Shown piece by piece: positions 36,087 to 51,325 of a DNA stretch of 64,000 bases. Numbering within the stretch: position 1 is the first letter of the stretch; every line of letters starts with the position of its first letter. Made by a program: the position numbers and the translations under genes. The notes below the pieces were generated by a model. It saw nothing but the letters and a program-made list of their open reading frames with translations. It did no database searches and had not been told where the DNA came from. Source of the DNA: Rutidosis leptorrhynchoides (taxonomy: Eukaryota; Streptophyta; Magnoliopsida; Asterales; Asteraceae); the NCBI RefSeq assembly GCF_046630445.1, contig NC_092341.1, positions 26,550,001 through 26,614,000 of the forward strand, written 5' to 3'.

Positions 36087-39000
36087 TGTAGTGACCCGAA
36101 CTTTTTCATGTTTATATATACTAAATGAAATTGATATTTACATGATTAAGTGTTTCCAACATGTTAAGCAATCAAACTTGTTAAGACTTGATTAATTGAA
36201 ATAGGTTTCGTATAGACAATTGACCACCCAAGTTGACCGGTGATTCACGAACGTTAAAACTTGTAAAAACTATATGATGACATATATATGATTATATATA
36301 TAGTTAACATGATATTATGATAAGTAAGTATCTCATTAGGTATTTTAACAATGAGTTATATACATAAAATTGTGTTTATTGAATTAAGAAACTCGAAACG
36401 ATATATATATATATATAACGATTATCGTTATAACAACGTCTTACTAATTACATATGAATCATATTAAGATATTGTTACACTATGTTTAATCATGATAAAT
36501 GATAAGTAAACATGTCATTATGTATATTAACAATGAACTACATATGTAAAACAAGACTACTAACTTAAGAATTTCGAAACGAGTCATATATGTAACGATT
36601 ATCATTGTAACAACATTTAACTGAATATGTATCATACTAAGATATATAAATATATCATAATAAGATATATTAATATATCATAATATCATGATAATGTAAT
36701 AATTTAACATCTCTTTAGATATAATAAACAATGGGTTAACAACATTTAACAAGATCGTTAACCTAAAGGTTTCAAAACAACATTTACATGTAACGACTAA
36801 CGATGACTTAACGACTCAGTTAAAATGTATATACATGTAGTATTTTAATATGTATTCATACACTTTTGAAAGACTTCAAGACACATATCAAAATACTTCT
36901 ACTTAACAAAAATGCTTACAATTACATCCTCGTTCAGTTTCATCAACAATTCTACTCGTATGCACCCGTATTCGTACTCGTACAATACACAGCTTCTAAA
37001 TGTATGTACTATTGGTATATACACTCCAATGATAAGCTCTTAGTAGCCCATGTTTGTCACCTAACACATGTGGGAACCATCATTTGGCAACTAGCATGAA
37101 ATATCTCATAAAATTACAAAAATATTAGTAATCATTCATGACTTATTTACATGAAAACAAAATTACATATCCTTTATATCTAATCCATATACCAACGAAC
37201 AAAAACACCTATAAACACTTTCATTCTTCAATTTTATTCATCTAATTGATCTCTCTCAAGTTCCATCTTCAAGTTCTAAGTGTTCTTCATAAATTCTACA
37301 AGTTCTAGTTTCATAAAATCAAGAATACTTCCAAGTTTACTAGCTCACTTCCAATCTTGTAAAGTGATCATCCAACCTCAAGAAATCCTTGTTGTTTACA
37401 GTAAGATATCATTCTAAATCAAGGTAATACTCATATACAAACTTTGATTCAATTCCTATTACTATAACTATCTTAATTCGAGTGATAATCTTACTTGAAC
37501 TTGTTTTCGTGTCATGATTCTACTTCAAGAACTTTCAAGCCATCCAAGATCCTTTGAAGCTAGATAATTTCTTGTCACTTCCAGTAGGTTTACCTACTAA
37601 ACTTTAGGTAGTAATTATGTTCATAACATCATTCGATTCATACATATAAAACTATCTTATTCGAAGATTTGAACATGTAATCACTAGAACATAGTTTAGT
37701 TAATTTTAAACTTGTTCGCAAACAAAAGTTAATCCTTCTAACTTGACTTTTAAAATCAACTATACACATGTTCTATATCTATATGATATGCTAACTTAAT
37801 GATTTAAAACCGGAAAACACGAAAAACACCGTAAAACCGGATATACGCCGTCGTAGTGACACCGCGGGCTGTTTTGGGTTAGTTAATTAAAAACAATGAT
37901 AAACTTTGATTTAAAAGTTGTTCTTCTGAGAAAATGATTTTTCTTATGAACATGAAACTATATCCAAAAATCATGGTTAAACTCAAAGTGGAAGTATGTT
38001 TTCCAAAATGGTCATCTAGACGTCGTTCTTTCGACTGAAATGACTACCTTTACAAAAACGACTTGTAACTTATATTTCCAACTATAAACCTATACTTTTT
38101 ATATTTAGATTCATAAAATAGAGTTCAATATGAAACCATAGCAATTTGATTCACTCAAATCGGATTTAAAACGAAGAAGTTATGGGTAAAACAAGATTTG
38201 ATATTTTTTGATTGTTGTAGCTACGAGAAATATTGTAACAATTCTATACAAATCATATCCTAGCTAACTTATATTGTATTATACATGTATTCTAATATAT
38301 TATGTAATCTTGGGATACCATAGACACGTATGCAAATGTTTTGACATATCATATCGACCCATGTATATATATATTATTTGGAACAACCATAGACACTCTA
38401 TATGCAGTAATGTTGGAGTTAGCTATACAGGGTTGAGGTTGATTCCAAAAATCTTTTTTATATAATACCTTATTTCTACTTCTTTCTCAAAGTAAAGCAA
38501 GCAACCTTTCGCCTTTATTTGAGGAGATATAAAAAGAAGCAACCTTACTAAGCAAACATAGGCTTGGGCTCGAAAGCAAGAAGCAACGGCTTTCTAGCCT
38601 GAGACGTGTATACACTGGGTCGTGGATTGATTCAAGATAATATATATCGATTTATTTCTGTACATCTAACTGTGGACAACTAGTTGCAGGTTACTAACGA
38701 GGACAGCTGACTTAATAAATTTAAAACAGTAAAACGTATTAAAAATGTTGTAAATATATTTTGAACATACTTTGATATATATGTACATATTTGTTATAGG
38801 TTCGTGAATCGACCAGTGGCCAAGTCTTACTTCTCAATGAAGTAAAAATCTGTGAAAGTGAGTTATAGTCCCACTTTTAAAATCTAATATTTTGGGATGA
38901 GAATACATGCAGTTTTATAAATGTTTTACGAAATAGACACAAGTAAATGAAACTACATTATATGGGTGAATGATCGAAGCCGAATATGCCCCTTTTGCTT

Positions 39001-39686
39001 GATAGCCTAAGAATTAGTAAACCGATCTACTAATTGACGTGAATCCCAAATATAGATCTATTTTGCCTAACGAACCCCATCCAAAGTACCAGATGCTTTA
39101 GTACTTCGAATTCATTTATATCAAGTCCGAAGGATTTCCCGGAATGATAGGGGATATTCTTATATGCATCTTGTTAATGTCGGTTACCAGGTGTTCACCA
39201 TATGAATGAATTTTATCTCTATGTATGGAATGTATATTGAAATATGAAATCTTGGGGTCTATTATTATGATTTGATAATATATAGGTTAAACCTATAACT
39301 CACCAACATTTTTGTTGACGTTTTAAGCATGTTTATTCTCAGGTGATTATTAAGAGCTTCCGCTGTTGCATACTAAAATAAGGACAAGATTTGGAGTCCA
39401 TGCTTGTATGATATTATGTAAAAACTGCATTCAAGAAACTTATATTTGATGTAATATATTCTTATTGTAAACCATTATGTAATGGTCGTGTGTAAACGGT
39501 ATATTTTAGATTATCATTATTTGATAATCTATGTAATGCTTTTTAAACCTTTATCGATAAAATAAAGGTTATGGTTGTTTTAAAAATGAATGCAGTCTTT
39601 GAAAAACGTCTCATATAGAGGTCAAAACGTCGCGACGAAATCAATTAATATGGAACGTTTATAATCAATATGAACGGGACATTTCA
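36087..39686 (+). repeat. H: 3' LTR, 3.6 kb
   Basis: It starts TGTAGTGACCCGAAC right after the TTAACGGGTAGGTAC tract and ends AACGGGACATTTCA. It contains no gene. Positions 38330-38450 carry the CGACCCATGTATATAT and CTATACAGGGTTGAGG block shared with the interior of B. The 5' LTR of H is not in the window, so the target duplication cannot be checked. Confidence 0.85.
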
Positions 39687-40453
39687 AATTTCATATCTTC
39701 TTTATATTTTTAATTCGAATGCTGGTCCCTGTCGACTTTAATTAAGATATAAAAACAAAGTATTGTTAGTTGATCATATAAATCCTACTGCATTTGTTGA
39801 ATTAAAACAGAAATTAAATAAATAAATAAATAAATAAACCGTACTCTGTTCTTGACTTAATTTACCAAAACCCTGAATCCGAATCATTTTTCAAAATCTA
39901 TAAATGCAGCCTTGTTAAGAATCGTTTACTCAAACTATCTGCAAAGTTTCAGTTCTTAATTCTCAAAATCAAAGTCGAATTTTAGAGTCAAAGTTTAATT
40001 TTTTAAAAAAGTCAAACGAGTGTTCATCGAGAAATTCGGATTCGTTGTGATGTTTCAAGTTAAATTGACGAATCCATTAGTTCCTTGGAATCATTTACAA
40101 ACTTTTTCATGTAGGAATCATTACCTAAAACGTTTTTAAAATCAAAATCAATGATTAAGTTTTATTTCAAAAACAGCGAGCTCAATTTTAAATTTTATTT
40201 TTTTCCTTCACTGATTAATTCAATAAATTGATAACGAGTTTTTTCTATTCCAATACGAATTCTAAAACCAAATTTCAAATGGTTGTATTGGTGAATTAAA
40301 GTGTCTGTTCGATCTAAATATGAAGAAGAAGATGAAAAATTGAAACAGAAAGATACAAGTTAAATAAAATTGGGTTATAAAATAAAACAAAAAAATAGCA
40401 GCAGTGTGATGGTTTGGGTTGTTGACGGGTTAGCGAGAGGTCATGGGTTCGAG
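39687..40453 (+). repeat. D: LTR of the B type, first part
   Basis: The sequence follows the H LTR directly and matches the middle of the B LTR (CAAACTATCTGCAAAG and the following T/A blocks). About 0.7 kb of the LTR start is missing, so H probably inserted in D or replaced its start. It ends in ATGGGTTCGAG, the left half of a tRNA-like B box cut by element C, and continues at 49754. Confidence 0.7.
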
Positions 40454-43301
40454 TGAAAGGATCCGAAACTAATCATCCGGACATCGTCCATATAGATTAA
40501 AAACGAATTACAATAGTTGATAACATCGCGAGGTACTTGACCTCTATATGATACATTTTACAAACGTTGCATTTATTTCTTAAAGGCAATCTATTATTAC
40601 ATCGAGAGTTGACATATTAGCCTAACATTTTATAACAACCAAATGATCTAATCTGCCATTTTCATAACAATAGTCTTTAATGAACTTCAATGACTCGAAT
40701 GCAACGTCCTTGTATCATAGCTTAAATGGTCCCAAGTAGTATCCTTAACATGAGCTAATGCACAGCGGAAGACTTAATTCGTACCTGAGAATAACATGCT
40801 TTAAAACGTCAACATAAAGTTGGTGAGATATATAGGTTTGATGCTAGCAGCGTTATAACAATGGACCACAAGATTTCGTATATAATCATTTCAATAAAAA
40901 TATTCTAAGTGGTTGAGCACTTGGTAACCATACTTAACATTTAATCACGTCGCATATTCCCTTTAATATGAAATCTTACTACACCGTACCAAGGTGTAGT
41001 CGCAAAACGAAGTACTGTGCAACCGTTGAATACTGGTCGTCCAGTCCGGTTGGGGTTGTCAGGCCCGATAGATCTATCAACAGGATTCGCGTTTACAATA
41101 CCGCTGTAAATATTAGTTACCAAGCTACAGGGAAGTATGCCAGTGGTACAACTCAACGTAGAATATATTTTTCAGTTACTTGTGTCCATAACGTAAATCA
41201 TTTATAAAACAGCGCATGTATTCTCATCCCAAAAATATTTAAAGTTCAAAAAGGGACTATATACTCACTGTTGTCTCGAAGATATATATATTTTTGACTT
41301 GGTCTTCCGGTTGATATCACGAACCTATCCATATATAATATATCAATATATTTTCATTTTAAACAAACGTCTCGTATATATATTTATAATACTTTTAATA
41401 CTTTGAATAATTCCTTAGTCCGTAGTTAGCGTTTCGATGTTAGTAATTCAATTTTAATGGTTCATTTTTAGATGTTTAATATACCCGCAATAAATAAACC
41501 CCCAACGAAATAAATAAAACTCCCATAAAACCCCATCGTATATGTGTTGGTCGAGATTAATCTTGACCCACGGTACCGGTGTTGTCAAATGACGTATTGC
41601 GTACATAAAGTACCGGTGTTGTCAAATGACGTGTTGCGTACAAACATGGGATCTTATGATTAATCTTCTCGTGTTGCTTACGGGTGATCCTGAACCATAT
41701 GAAATTGAATTATGAGTACATATATATAAAATATCATGTTATCTTAGAAATATGTGATTTATATAATTTTTTTCCAATTGATCCCGTAGTTGAAATGATC
41801 TAGGATAACCAATTTTGTTTCAGTCATAGTTTCTTCGTTACAAATCCGTTTTCGTTGATTCAAATTGCCATCTTCTTGGATCGAGTTCTTCTTTAAGTCT
41901 ATGAACTGTAAATACCTTGGTTTGTATTCAAAATCATACGGCATAGGTGAGACTTTAGTGAAACATATGAAGTTAAACATTTTTGCTACAACAAAATCAT
42001 TTAATGACCATTTTTCTAAAAATACTTATACTTTGAAAAACCAAGTTTTACCTTGTTAAATTAGCATATACATAAGTTATATTACAGGTCTTGAAGTATT
42101 TTAAAAGTTAAGTTAGAAGGATCTATTTAGTTTGCAAACAAGTTTGAAAACATTCAAACTATGTTCTTGTTGTTAAACTTTTGTACCACAAAATAAGATA
42201 GCTATATATATATGAATCGAACAAGGTTATGAACATAGATTCTACCTCAAGTTCCTTGGATAAGTTTGCTGTAAAAGAGGAGTAAGAAGCTAGAATCAAA
42301 AGGGTGATGGAAGTGGATGAAAGATTGGAAGTAAGTTGGTGTTCTTGGAGGGTTTTCTTGAAGTATTTTTGTATGGTTTTCTTATGGTGTTTAAGTAAGG
42401 TTTTTGAAGCTAGATCTTTTTGAAAACTTTGCTGAATTGATTAAGGGTTTTAAGGCTTCAAAGTATGTGTGTGTTTTGGCTAAAATATTGAAGTAAAATG
42501 AAACAAAATGATCATGTATTTATACTCTAAAAAAACGTGATTTAAGGAGTATATGGACAAAATTTTCAAGTAATCATTTTATGTATTTAGTCATACTTGC
42601 ATCCAAATACAATTACCTAGCCCTAAGGGCATGTACAATGGCTGGTTAGGTAGTGATTTGACATGTATTTACTATTAGTAAATACGTATAGAAGCTAGGT
42701 ATGATACGAGTACAAATACTCTAAATATACGTATAGAAATTTTGTGAAAAATGGAATGAGGATTCAAATATAGCTATCTTTTGTGAATACACTTATATGG
42801 TTTTATGTATTTAAGTTCTTAAAAGTGATTAAATACATTACTTATACGATATATGTATACATATTATAAGTCTTAAGTATTTATGTCAAATAACTTTACG
42901 TATTGTTATCATTTTGAAAACTTAAGTTAGTAGTTTCAAAATATACTCATAACTTATTGTTATTAATACAAAATGAGATATTAAAACATTCATTAATCAT
43001 GTTAAATATGTATATATACATATATATACGCAAACGTATAATTATCATATATTGTATAGTTCGTGATATCGTCGGTCAAACTAGACGGTCAAACGTTGTG
43101 TAAAACTCTTTTCGGAAATATAAATCTCGACAATTTGGATTACTTATCATGTTGGTAAGTTTTAATTTATGTAAATATTAATCTTATAAGTATAGAACGA
43201 TCGAAAAAAAATGCGGGTCAACTTTAGGGTTTTTGCTTATCGTGTCGGAACCATATAGAGATTAGAGTTTAAATTTGGTCGGAAATTTCCGGGTCGTTAC
43301 A
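40454..43301 (-). repeat. C: 3' LTR
   Basis: This 2848-bp LTR has no gene. It holds the paired sequence TACCGGTGTTGTCAAATGAC, present twice (near 41570 and 41611), and several TATATA-rich tracts. It is identical to the other LTR except for the two changes noted for the whole element. Confidence 0.95.
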
Positions 43302-46036
43302 GTACCCATCCGTTAAAGAAATTTCGTCCTCGAAATTTGGTAGAGGTTGTCATAAATAACCATAGGAATGTTTTCATGACGAATATGAGGTAATAATGAA
43401 ATTTTATCATTATTGAAAGATTTAGATAAAACGATTTGGTTATGTGAGACGCACGAGCGAAGCTATCACAAAAAAAAAATGAAATGAGTAAATATGGAAT
43501 CGTTTTTAATCGATGACGTGGTTTAGAATTGATTTCCGGGATTTAAGGGATTTAGGAAAAATCTTACGTAATAAGATTTGGTTATTCGGCGATCAGAATC
43601 TTCTTTGATTTAATGCGGTAATCTGTTTCGATTTCTCTGTCGGATATTTCACTATAAATCCACCCCTTCGTTTCCTTATTTTTCACAACTCGCATCTTCT
43701 ACTCTTTCTCCTTAATTCCTACTTTAAGGTATCCTTTGAAATGCTTCATCCCGTTCTGATTTTTGTTATACTTCTAACTTTTATATCTTTCATTCTTCTC
43801 TTCCATCTACCGCCAGAAGAATCTATTCACTTTTATGATTTTCTTGGAATTATAATGTTTCTAATTCTCCCGTGTCTTTACGTCGCCATACGTATTGATA
43901 TACACGGTTTGTAGTTTCTGGGTGGTTGTTGGGTTTGATATCTTTCCTTATACTTCGATGCTCCTGCTTCTGTTTTCCATAATCATTATCATCCATAGTT
44001 AATATTCTCTCCTATTTGCTGTGATCTATACCCCAATTTCTATTTTGGGACTTTGTCCCTTCGTTTCTTCTTCCCGTCCTTGAGTCAAGCGATCAATAGT
44101 TCGGAATTCGTAGGTATAAAATTTGGAATGAACCTAGCTATTGGTTTTAGAATAAAATTGTAATGGCACGATCTTGATTCGTTAAATTACTCGAATATTC
44201 CGGAAAAATAGAACTATCAAGGTGATACGTTCTAATATGTTTGGAGACTTGATAGAATGTAAGAGCCGTGTAACATGGCACATGATGACGGTACTGTGAA
44301 TCATCACATTCCATTAGAAACTTAACATGACTTACTGTAATATAATGAAGTTGATCAAGTTTCATTATATTATACTAATTCATGTATCAGTTCCCAACAC
44401 TACTTCAAAACATTCCTATTTTAAACTTGAAGGTTTTAGAACTTAGAAACTAACACAGTTTCTTTTATATTGTAACGCAGATATTACGGAGAAATACATG
44501 ATTTTGGATAAGAACAGTTGTGAGAATATCTCCAGAAATATGGAGGATATGTATAACGAAAGATATGAAGATATCTTATAATATCTAAGATAAGATGATG
44601 ATGAAGAATATCATCGGGAAAGGTTTAGGATAAGGGGTAGGTTTTTTTTTTACTAATGGTTTCAGCAAGCACTGAATCGTTTGAATCCTTTGAAAGCAGA
44701 TTCAGTTCTTGTGATTTATCTACATCCTCCTTCATACTTTGCTCAATCCGTTTTCCAGTTCCAACTCTCCTCTTTTTCTAAGCTTTACCAATACAATGTA
44801 CTTCATCATTAAACTTTTGACTGTTAAAGTCGTTTACATTTTTTTTTTTTCTGCTTCTTCAGCATTTCAAGAACTACTTCATAGTCCAGGATGTTTTTCA
44901 GAACTTCACATTCGAAAAATGTAATTCTTAGGGATAGTCGTTCTCGGTATAACTGGGAGAATTTCTACGAGATTTTCAAAATACTGATTGCGGGTTTCGC
45001 CAAAGAGATAACGAGTTGCTGGTACGTCTGCTGATGATGTTGTGAAAAAGGTTCTCCGGTAACAACGTCGAAAGGACAAAGTATAAATATCGAGATTATA
45101 ATAGGAGTAGTCTCACTGAGAAGTCGAAGTGGAGCTGTGACAAAATTAGCTTCTTGAAAAGGAATCGTATGATTGTTTTTGATAATGAATGATAAGGAAT
45201 TCGACGCGGATACGTTTTAACTATAACTTCGGTTTCGAAAATTTTTCAGGTGCATCACTGTATGCATAAATCTTTCTTCCGTAAACGAGGTGCGGCTGGT
45301 TCAACTTCTCGATCGAGGTGTTTTCAAGAATCATGAAAAGATTTGAATGAGGATTATAATTGTCGAAGTACAAATGAGGTTTAGGATGAAATCAAGTGGC
45401 AAAATTGAAGAATTGTTTAGTTTCATATGTTATAATCAACATTTTATTTCATTTTAATTGTCCAATGTTTCTTCTTTATGCCACTTGTTGGATTTGGATA
45501 GGTAAAAAAAAATTCAAATATGAAATTTAAATGGAAATGGTTATTCTGGGGTGAACGGATACGTATATCGATGGTTGTAAGTAAAATAACAAATGACCGT
45601 TGAATCAGATTCAAGAATGTACAATATAACTTATTAATGTGAATTCTAAATATTTCTCGGGTACTACCCACCCGTTAAAATATTTTCATCATTATTAGTT
45701 TGTACGAAGGAATTTTTAATTACTATCTTTATGAAAATATACTTGCATATATATTTTCTTCAGAGATAATCATAGATTTAATGAGTCAATAAGATAATAA
45801 ACTCATTTGATTTATCGTTAATTCTAGATTACATAATCTCTAAGACTTTAGAAATTACATAATCGTCATACGATACGTAAAGCAAAGATAATCGATGTAG
45901 AACGATATATAGAACGAAGATCATACTCGAAGTACAGATATTGAGTCGTGTGATGTTGATATTCGAGATACAGATTGTGATGTTGAGATTTTGGGGGTGA
46001 CAAGAGTACTGTCGGCGTTGATGATGGTGGTATAGA
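43302..46036 (-). other. C: interior without recognisable genes
   Basis: It begins (read on +) with the complement of the PPT-like TTAACGGATGGGTAC. It holds the pre-gag hairpin CGGGT-ACTACCC-ACCCG at 45658-45674 and stretches matching the interior of B in reverse orientation. No convincing frame is seen. Confidence 0.7.
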
Positions 46037-46552
46037 TTATGCTGCTGGTGCTGCTGCTGGTGTTTGTAACCTTCGCACCGTATTTTCTAAAGCCACTACC
46101 CGAGCGCGAAGCTCGTTGACTTCTTCTATTATACCGGGATGATTGACGGTTGGAACGAGCGAATGAACAAGATTCGAAATATGGGATAGTATGTAATCAT
46201 GACGAGATACTCTAGAAATGAGCGAGAAAATGGTGTTTCGAATAGGTTCGCCGGTAAGTGCTTCAGGTTCATCGTTAAGAGGACAATTTGGTGGATGGAA
46301 TGGATCACCTTCTTCTTGCCTCCAGAGATTTAGTATATTACGAACCCATCCCCAATTCATCCAAAATAGATGATGGGAAATCGGTTGATCCATTCCGGTA
46401 ACGCTGTTCTCGGAGCTCGAATGGAAATCCATATCTGCGAAGCTATCGAAGTCGGAGGAATTTGAGCTGGATGAAGAATCCATCTTGTATGGTCGGAGAA
46501 ATGAATTTTTGGTTTGGAATAGATTATAGGAGTTGGGTTTGGTACTCTTCAA
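46037..46552 (-). CDS. C: coiled-coil ORF in the leader, unknown function
   Basis: The likely start is the ATG near 46483 (MDSSSSSNSSDFDSF), giving about 148 residues; the open frame extends upstream to 46552. Order: a Ser/Asp-rich N-terminus, a Trp-rich segment (HHLFWMNWGWVRNILNLW), LTGEPIRNTIFSLISRVSRHDYILSHISNL, a heptad-like helix (IIEEVNELRARVVALENTV) and a short Ala/Pro end (TPAAAPAA). The frame is uninterrupted in this young element. It lies between the primer-binding site and the conserved hairpin. A degraded copy sits at the same place in B. I recognise no enzyme or zinc motif. It may be a gag-like oligomerising protein or an accessory protein. Confidence 0.6.
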   Translation of the reverse strand: MKSTKPNSYNLFQTKNSFLRPYKMDSSSSSNSSDFDSFADMDFHSSSENSVTGMDQPISHHLFWMNWGWVRNILNLWRQEEGDPFHPPNCPLNDEPEALTGEPIRNTIFSLISRVSRHDYILSHISNLVHSLVPTVNHPGIIEEVNELRARVVALENTVRRLQTPAAAPAA

Positions 46553-46885
46553 TACATAATTTACATATGTATATATATAATATCAAAATCCCATGAATTA
46601 CGGAGAATCTTTGAAATACGTCAGGCAATGTCTAGAGTAACAGATACGCTAGGATATGAATTTTTGTCTATACACTATCGATGCACTTAAATGCAATAAG
46701 ACGTGTCTAGACTTAAGAATGATAAGCAGACAGTTCTCTAAGAATGATAAGCAGATGATTTCCGACTAGGATTGATAAGCAAAACTTTTGACAGGCAGAC
46801 ACGGTCAAAGTCCAGACTTACTTAATGTATCCTAACAACTACTAGTTAGACACACTAATGCAAGGCCTGGTTCGCTAAGACCAAC

Positions 46886-46897
46886 GTTCTGATACCA
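46886..46897 (-). promoter_or_regulatory. C: primer-binding site
   Basis: TGGTATCAGAAC on - lies two bases inside the 5' LTR end and matches initiator-Met tRNA except near its 3' end. Confidence 0.85.
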
Positions 46898-46899
46898 AC

Positions 46900-49748
46900 T
46901 GAAAGGATCCGAAACTAATCATCCGGACATCGTCCATATAGATTAAAAACGAATTACAATAGTTGATAACATCGCGAGGTACTTGACCTCTATATGATAC
47001 ATTTTACAAACGTTGCATTTATTTCTTAAAGGCAATCTATTATTACATCGAGAGTTGACATATTAGCCTAACATTTTATAACAACCAAATGATCTAATCT
47101 GCCATTTTCATAACAATAGTCTTTAATGAACTTCAATGACTCGAATGCAACGTCCTTGTATCATAGCTTAAATGGTCCCAAGTAGTATCCTTAACATGAG
47201 CTAATGCACAGCGGAAGACTTAATTCGTACCTGAGAATAACATGCTTTAAAACGTCAACATAAAGTTGGTGAGATATATAGGTTTGATGCTAGCAGCGTT
47301 ATAACAATGGACCACAAGATTTCGTATATAATCATTTCAATAAAAATATTCTAAGTGGTTGAGCACTTGGTAACCATACTTAACATTTAATCACGTCGCA
47401 TATTCCCTTTAATATGAAATCTTACTACACCGTACCAAGGTGTAGTCGCAAAACGAAGTACTGTGCAACCGTTGAATACTGGTCGTCCAGTCCGGTTGGG
47501 GTTGTCAGGCCCGATAGATCTATCAACAGGATTCGCGTTTACAATACCGCTGTAAATATTAGTTACCAAGCTACAGGGAAGTATGCCAGTGGTACAACTC
47601 AACGTAGAATATATTTTTCAGTTACTTGTGTCCATAACGTAAATCATTTATAAAACAGCGCATGTATTCTCATCCCAAAAATATTTAAAGTTCAAAAAGG
47701 GACTATATACTCACTGTTGTCTCGAAGATATATATATTTTTGACTTGGTCTTCCGGTTGATATCACGAACCTATCCATATATAATATATCAATATATTTT
47801 CATTTTAAACAAACGTCTCGTATATATATTTATAATACTTTTAATACTTTGAATAATTCCTTAGTCCGTAGTTAGCGTTTCGATGTTAGTAATTCAATTT
47901 TAATGGTTCATTTTTAGATGTTTAATATACCCGCAATAAATAAACCCCCAACGAAATAAATAAAACTCCCATAAAACCCCATCGTATATGTGTTGGTCGA
48001 GATTAATCTTGACCCACGGTACCGGTGTTGTCAAATGACGTATTGCGTACATAAAGTACCGGTGTTGTCAAATGACGTGTTGCGTACAAACATGGGATCT
48101 TATGATTAATCTTCTCGTGTTGCTTACGGGTGATCCTGAACCATATGAAATTGAATTATGAGTACATATATATAAAATATCATGTTATCTTAGAAATATG
48201 TGATTTATATAATTTTTTTTCCAATTGATCCCGTAGTTGAAATGATCTAGGATAACCAATTTTGTTTCAGTCATAGTTTCTTCGTTACAAATCCGTTTTC
48301 GTTGATTCAAATTGCCATCTTCTTGGATCGAGTTCTTCTTTAAGTCTATGAACTGTAAATACCTTGGTTTGTATTCAAAATCATACGGCATAGGTGAGAC
48401 TTTAGTGAAACATATGAAGTTAAACATTTTTGCTACAACAAAATCATTTAATGACCATTTTTCTAAAAATACTTATACTTTGAAAAACCAAGTTTTACCT
48501 TGTTAAATTAGCATATACATAAGTTATATTACAGGTCTTGAAGTATTTTAAAAGTTAAGTTAGAAGGATCTATTTAGTTTGCAAACAAGTTTGAAAACAT
48601 TCAAACTATGTTCTTGTTGTTAAACTTTTGTACCACAAAATAAGATAGCTATATATATATGAATCGAACAAGGTTATGAACATAGATTCTACCTCAAGTT
48701 CCTTGGATAAGTTTGCTGTAAAAGAGGAGTAAGAAGCTAGAATCAAAAGGGTGATGGAAGTGGATGAAAGATTGGAAGTAAGTTGGTGTTCTTGGAGGGT
48801 TTTCTTGAAGTATTTTTGTATGGTTTTCTTATGGTGTTTAAGTAAGGTTTTTGAAGCTAGATCTTTTTGAAAACTTTGCTGAATTGATTAAGGGTTTTAA
48901 GGCTTCAAAGTATGTGTGTGTTTTGGCTAAAATATTGAAGTAAAATGAAACAAAATGATCATGTATTTATACTCTAAAAAAACGTGATTTAAGGAGTATA
49001 TGGACAAAATTTTCAAGTAATCATTTTATGTATTTAGTCATACTTGCATCCAAATACAATTACCTAGCCCTAAGGGCATGTACAATGGCTGGTTAGGTAG
49101 TGATTTGACATGTATTTACTATTAGTAAATACGTATAGAAGCTAGGTATGATACGAGTACAAATACTCTAAATATACGTATAGAAATTTTGTGAAAAATG
49201 GAATGAGGATTCAAATATAGCTATCTTTTGTGAATACACTTATATGGTTTTATGTATTTAAGTTCTTAAAAGTGATTAAATACATTACTTATACGATATA
49301 TGTATACATATTATAAGTCTTAAGTATTTATGTCAAATAACGTTACGTATTGTTATCATTTTGAAAACTTAAGTTAGTAGTTTCAAAATATACTCATAAC
49401 TTATTGTTATTAATACAAAATGAGATATTAAAACATTCATTAATCATGTTAAATATGTATATATACATATATATACGCAAACGTATAATTATCATATATT
49501 GTATAGTTCGTGATATCGTCGGTCAAACTAGACGGTCAAACGTTGTGTAAAACTCTTTTCGGAAATATAAATCTCGACAATTTGGATTACTTATCATGTT
49601 GGTAAGTTTTAATTTATGTAAATATTAATCTTATAAGTATAGAACGATCGAAAAAAAATGCGGGTCAACTTTAGGGTTTTTGCTTATCGTGTCGGAACCA
49701 TATAGAGATTAGAGTTTAAATTTGGTCGGAAATTTCCGGGTCGTTACA
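46900..49748 (-). repeat. C: 5' LTR
   Basis: This 2849-bp LTR is the near-identical partner of 40454-43301. It should drive transcription leftward; I did not find an unambiguous TATA box among the many TATATA tracts. Confidence 0.95.
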
Positions 49749-49753
49749 TCGAG

Positions 49754-51325
<1,572 letters not shown>

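Larger units (their letters stand above)
40454..49748 (-). mobile_element. C: complete, very young pol-less LTR element, 9.3 kb
   Basis: LTRs are at 40454-43301 and 46900-49748, in - orientation (TGTAACGACCC...CTTTCA). The target duplication TCGAG is at 40449-40453 and 49749-49753. The primer-binding site TGGTATCAGAAC (46897-46886 on -) follows the 5' LTR. The PPT-like tract adjoins 43301. Comparing the LTRs by eye I found only one single-T length change and one substitution. The interior has the coiled-coil ORF but no gag, RT or integrase. It is related to B over much of its length. Confidence 0.95.

Noticed and set aside
40941..42059. ORFs repeated identically at 47387-48506
   Set aside because: They lie inside the two LTRs of element C, so identity reflects the LTR pair and not a conserved protein.
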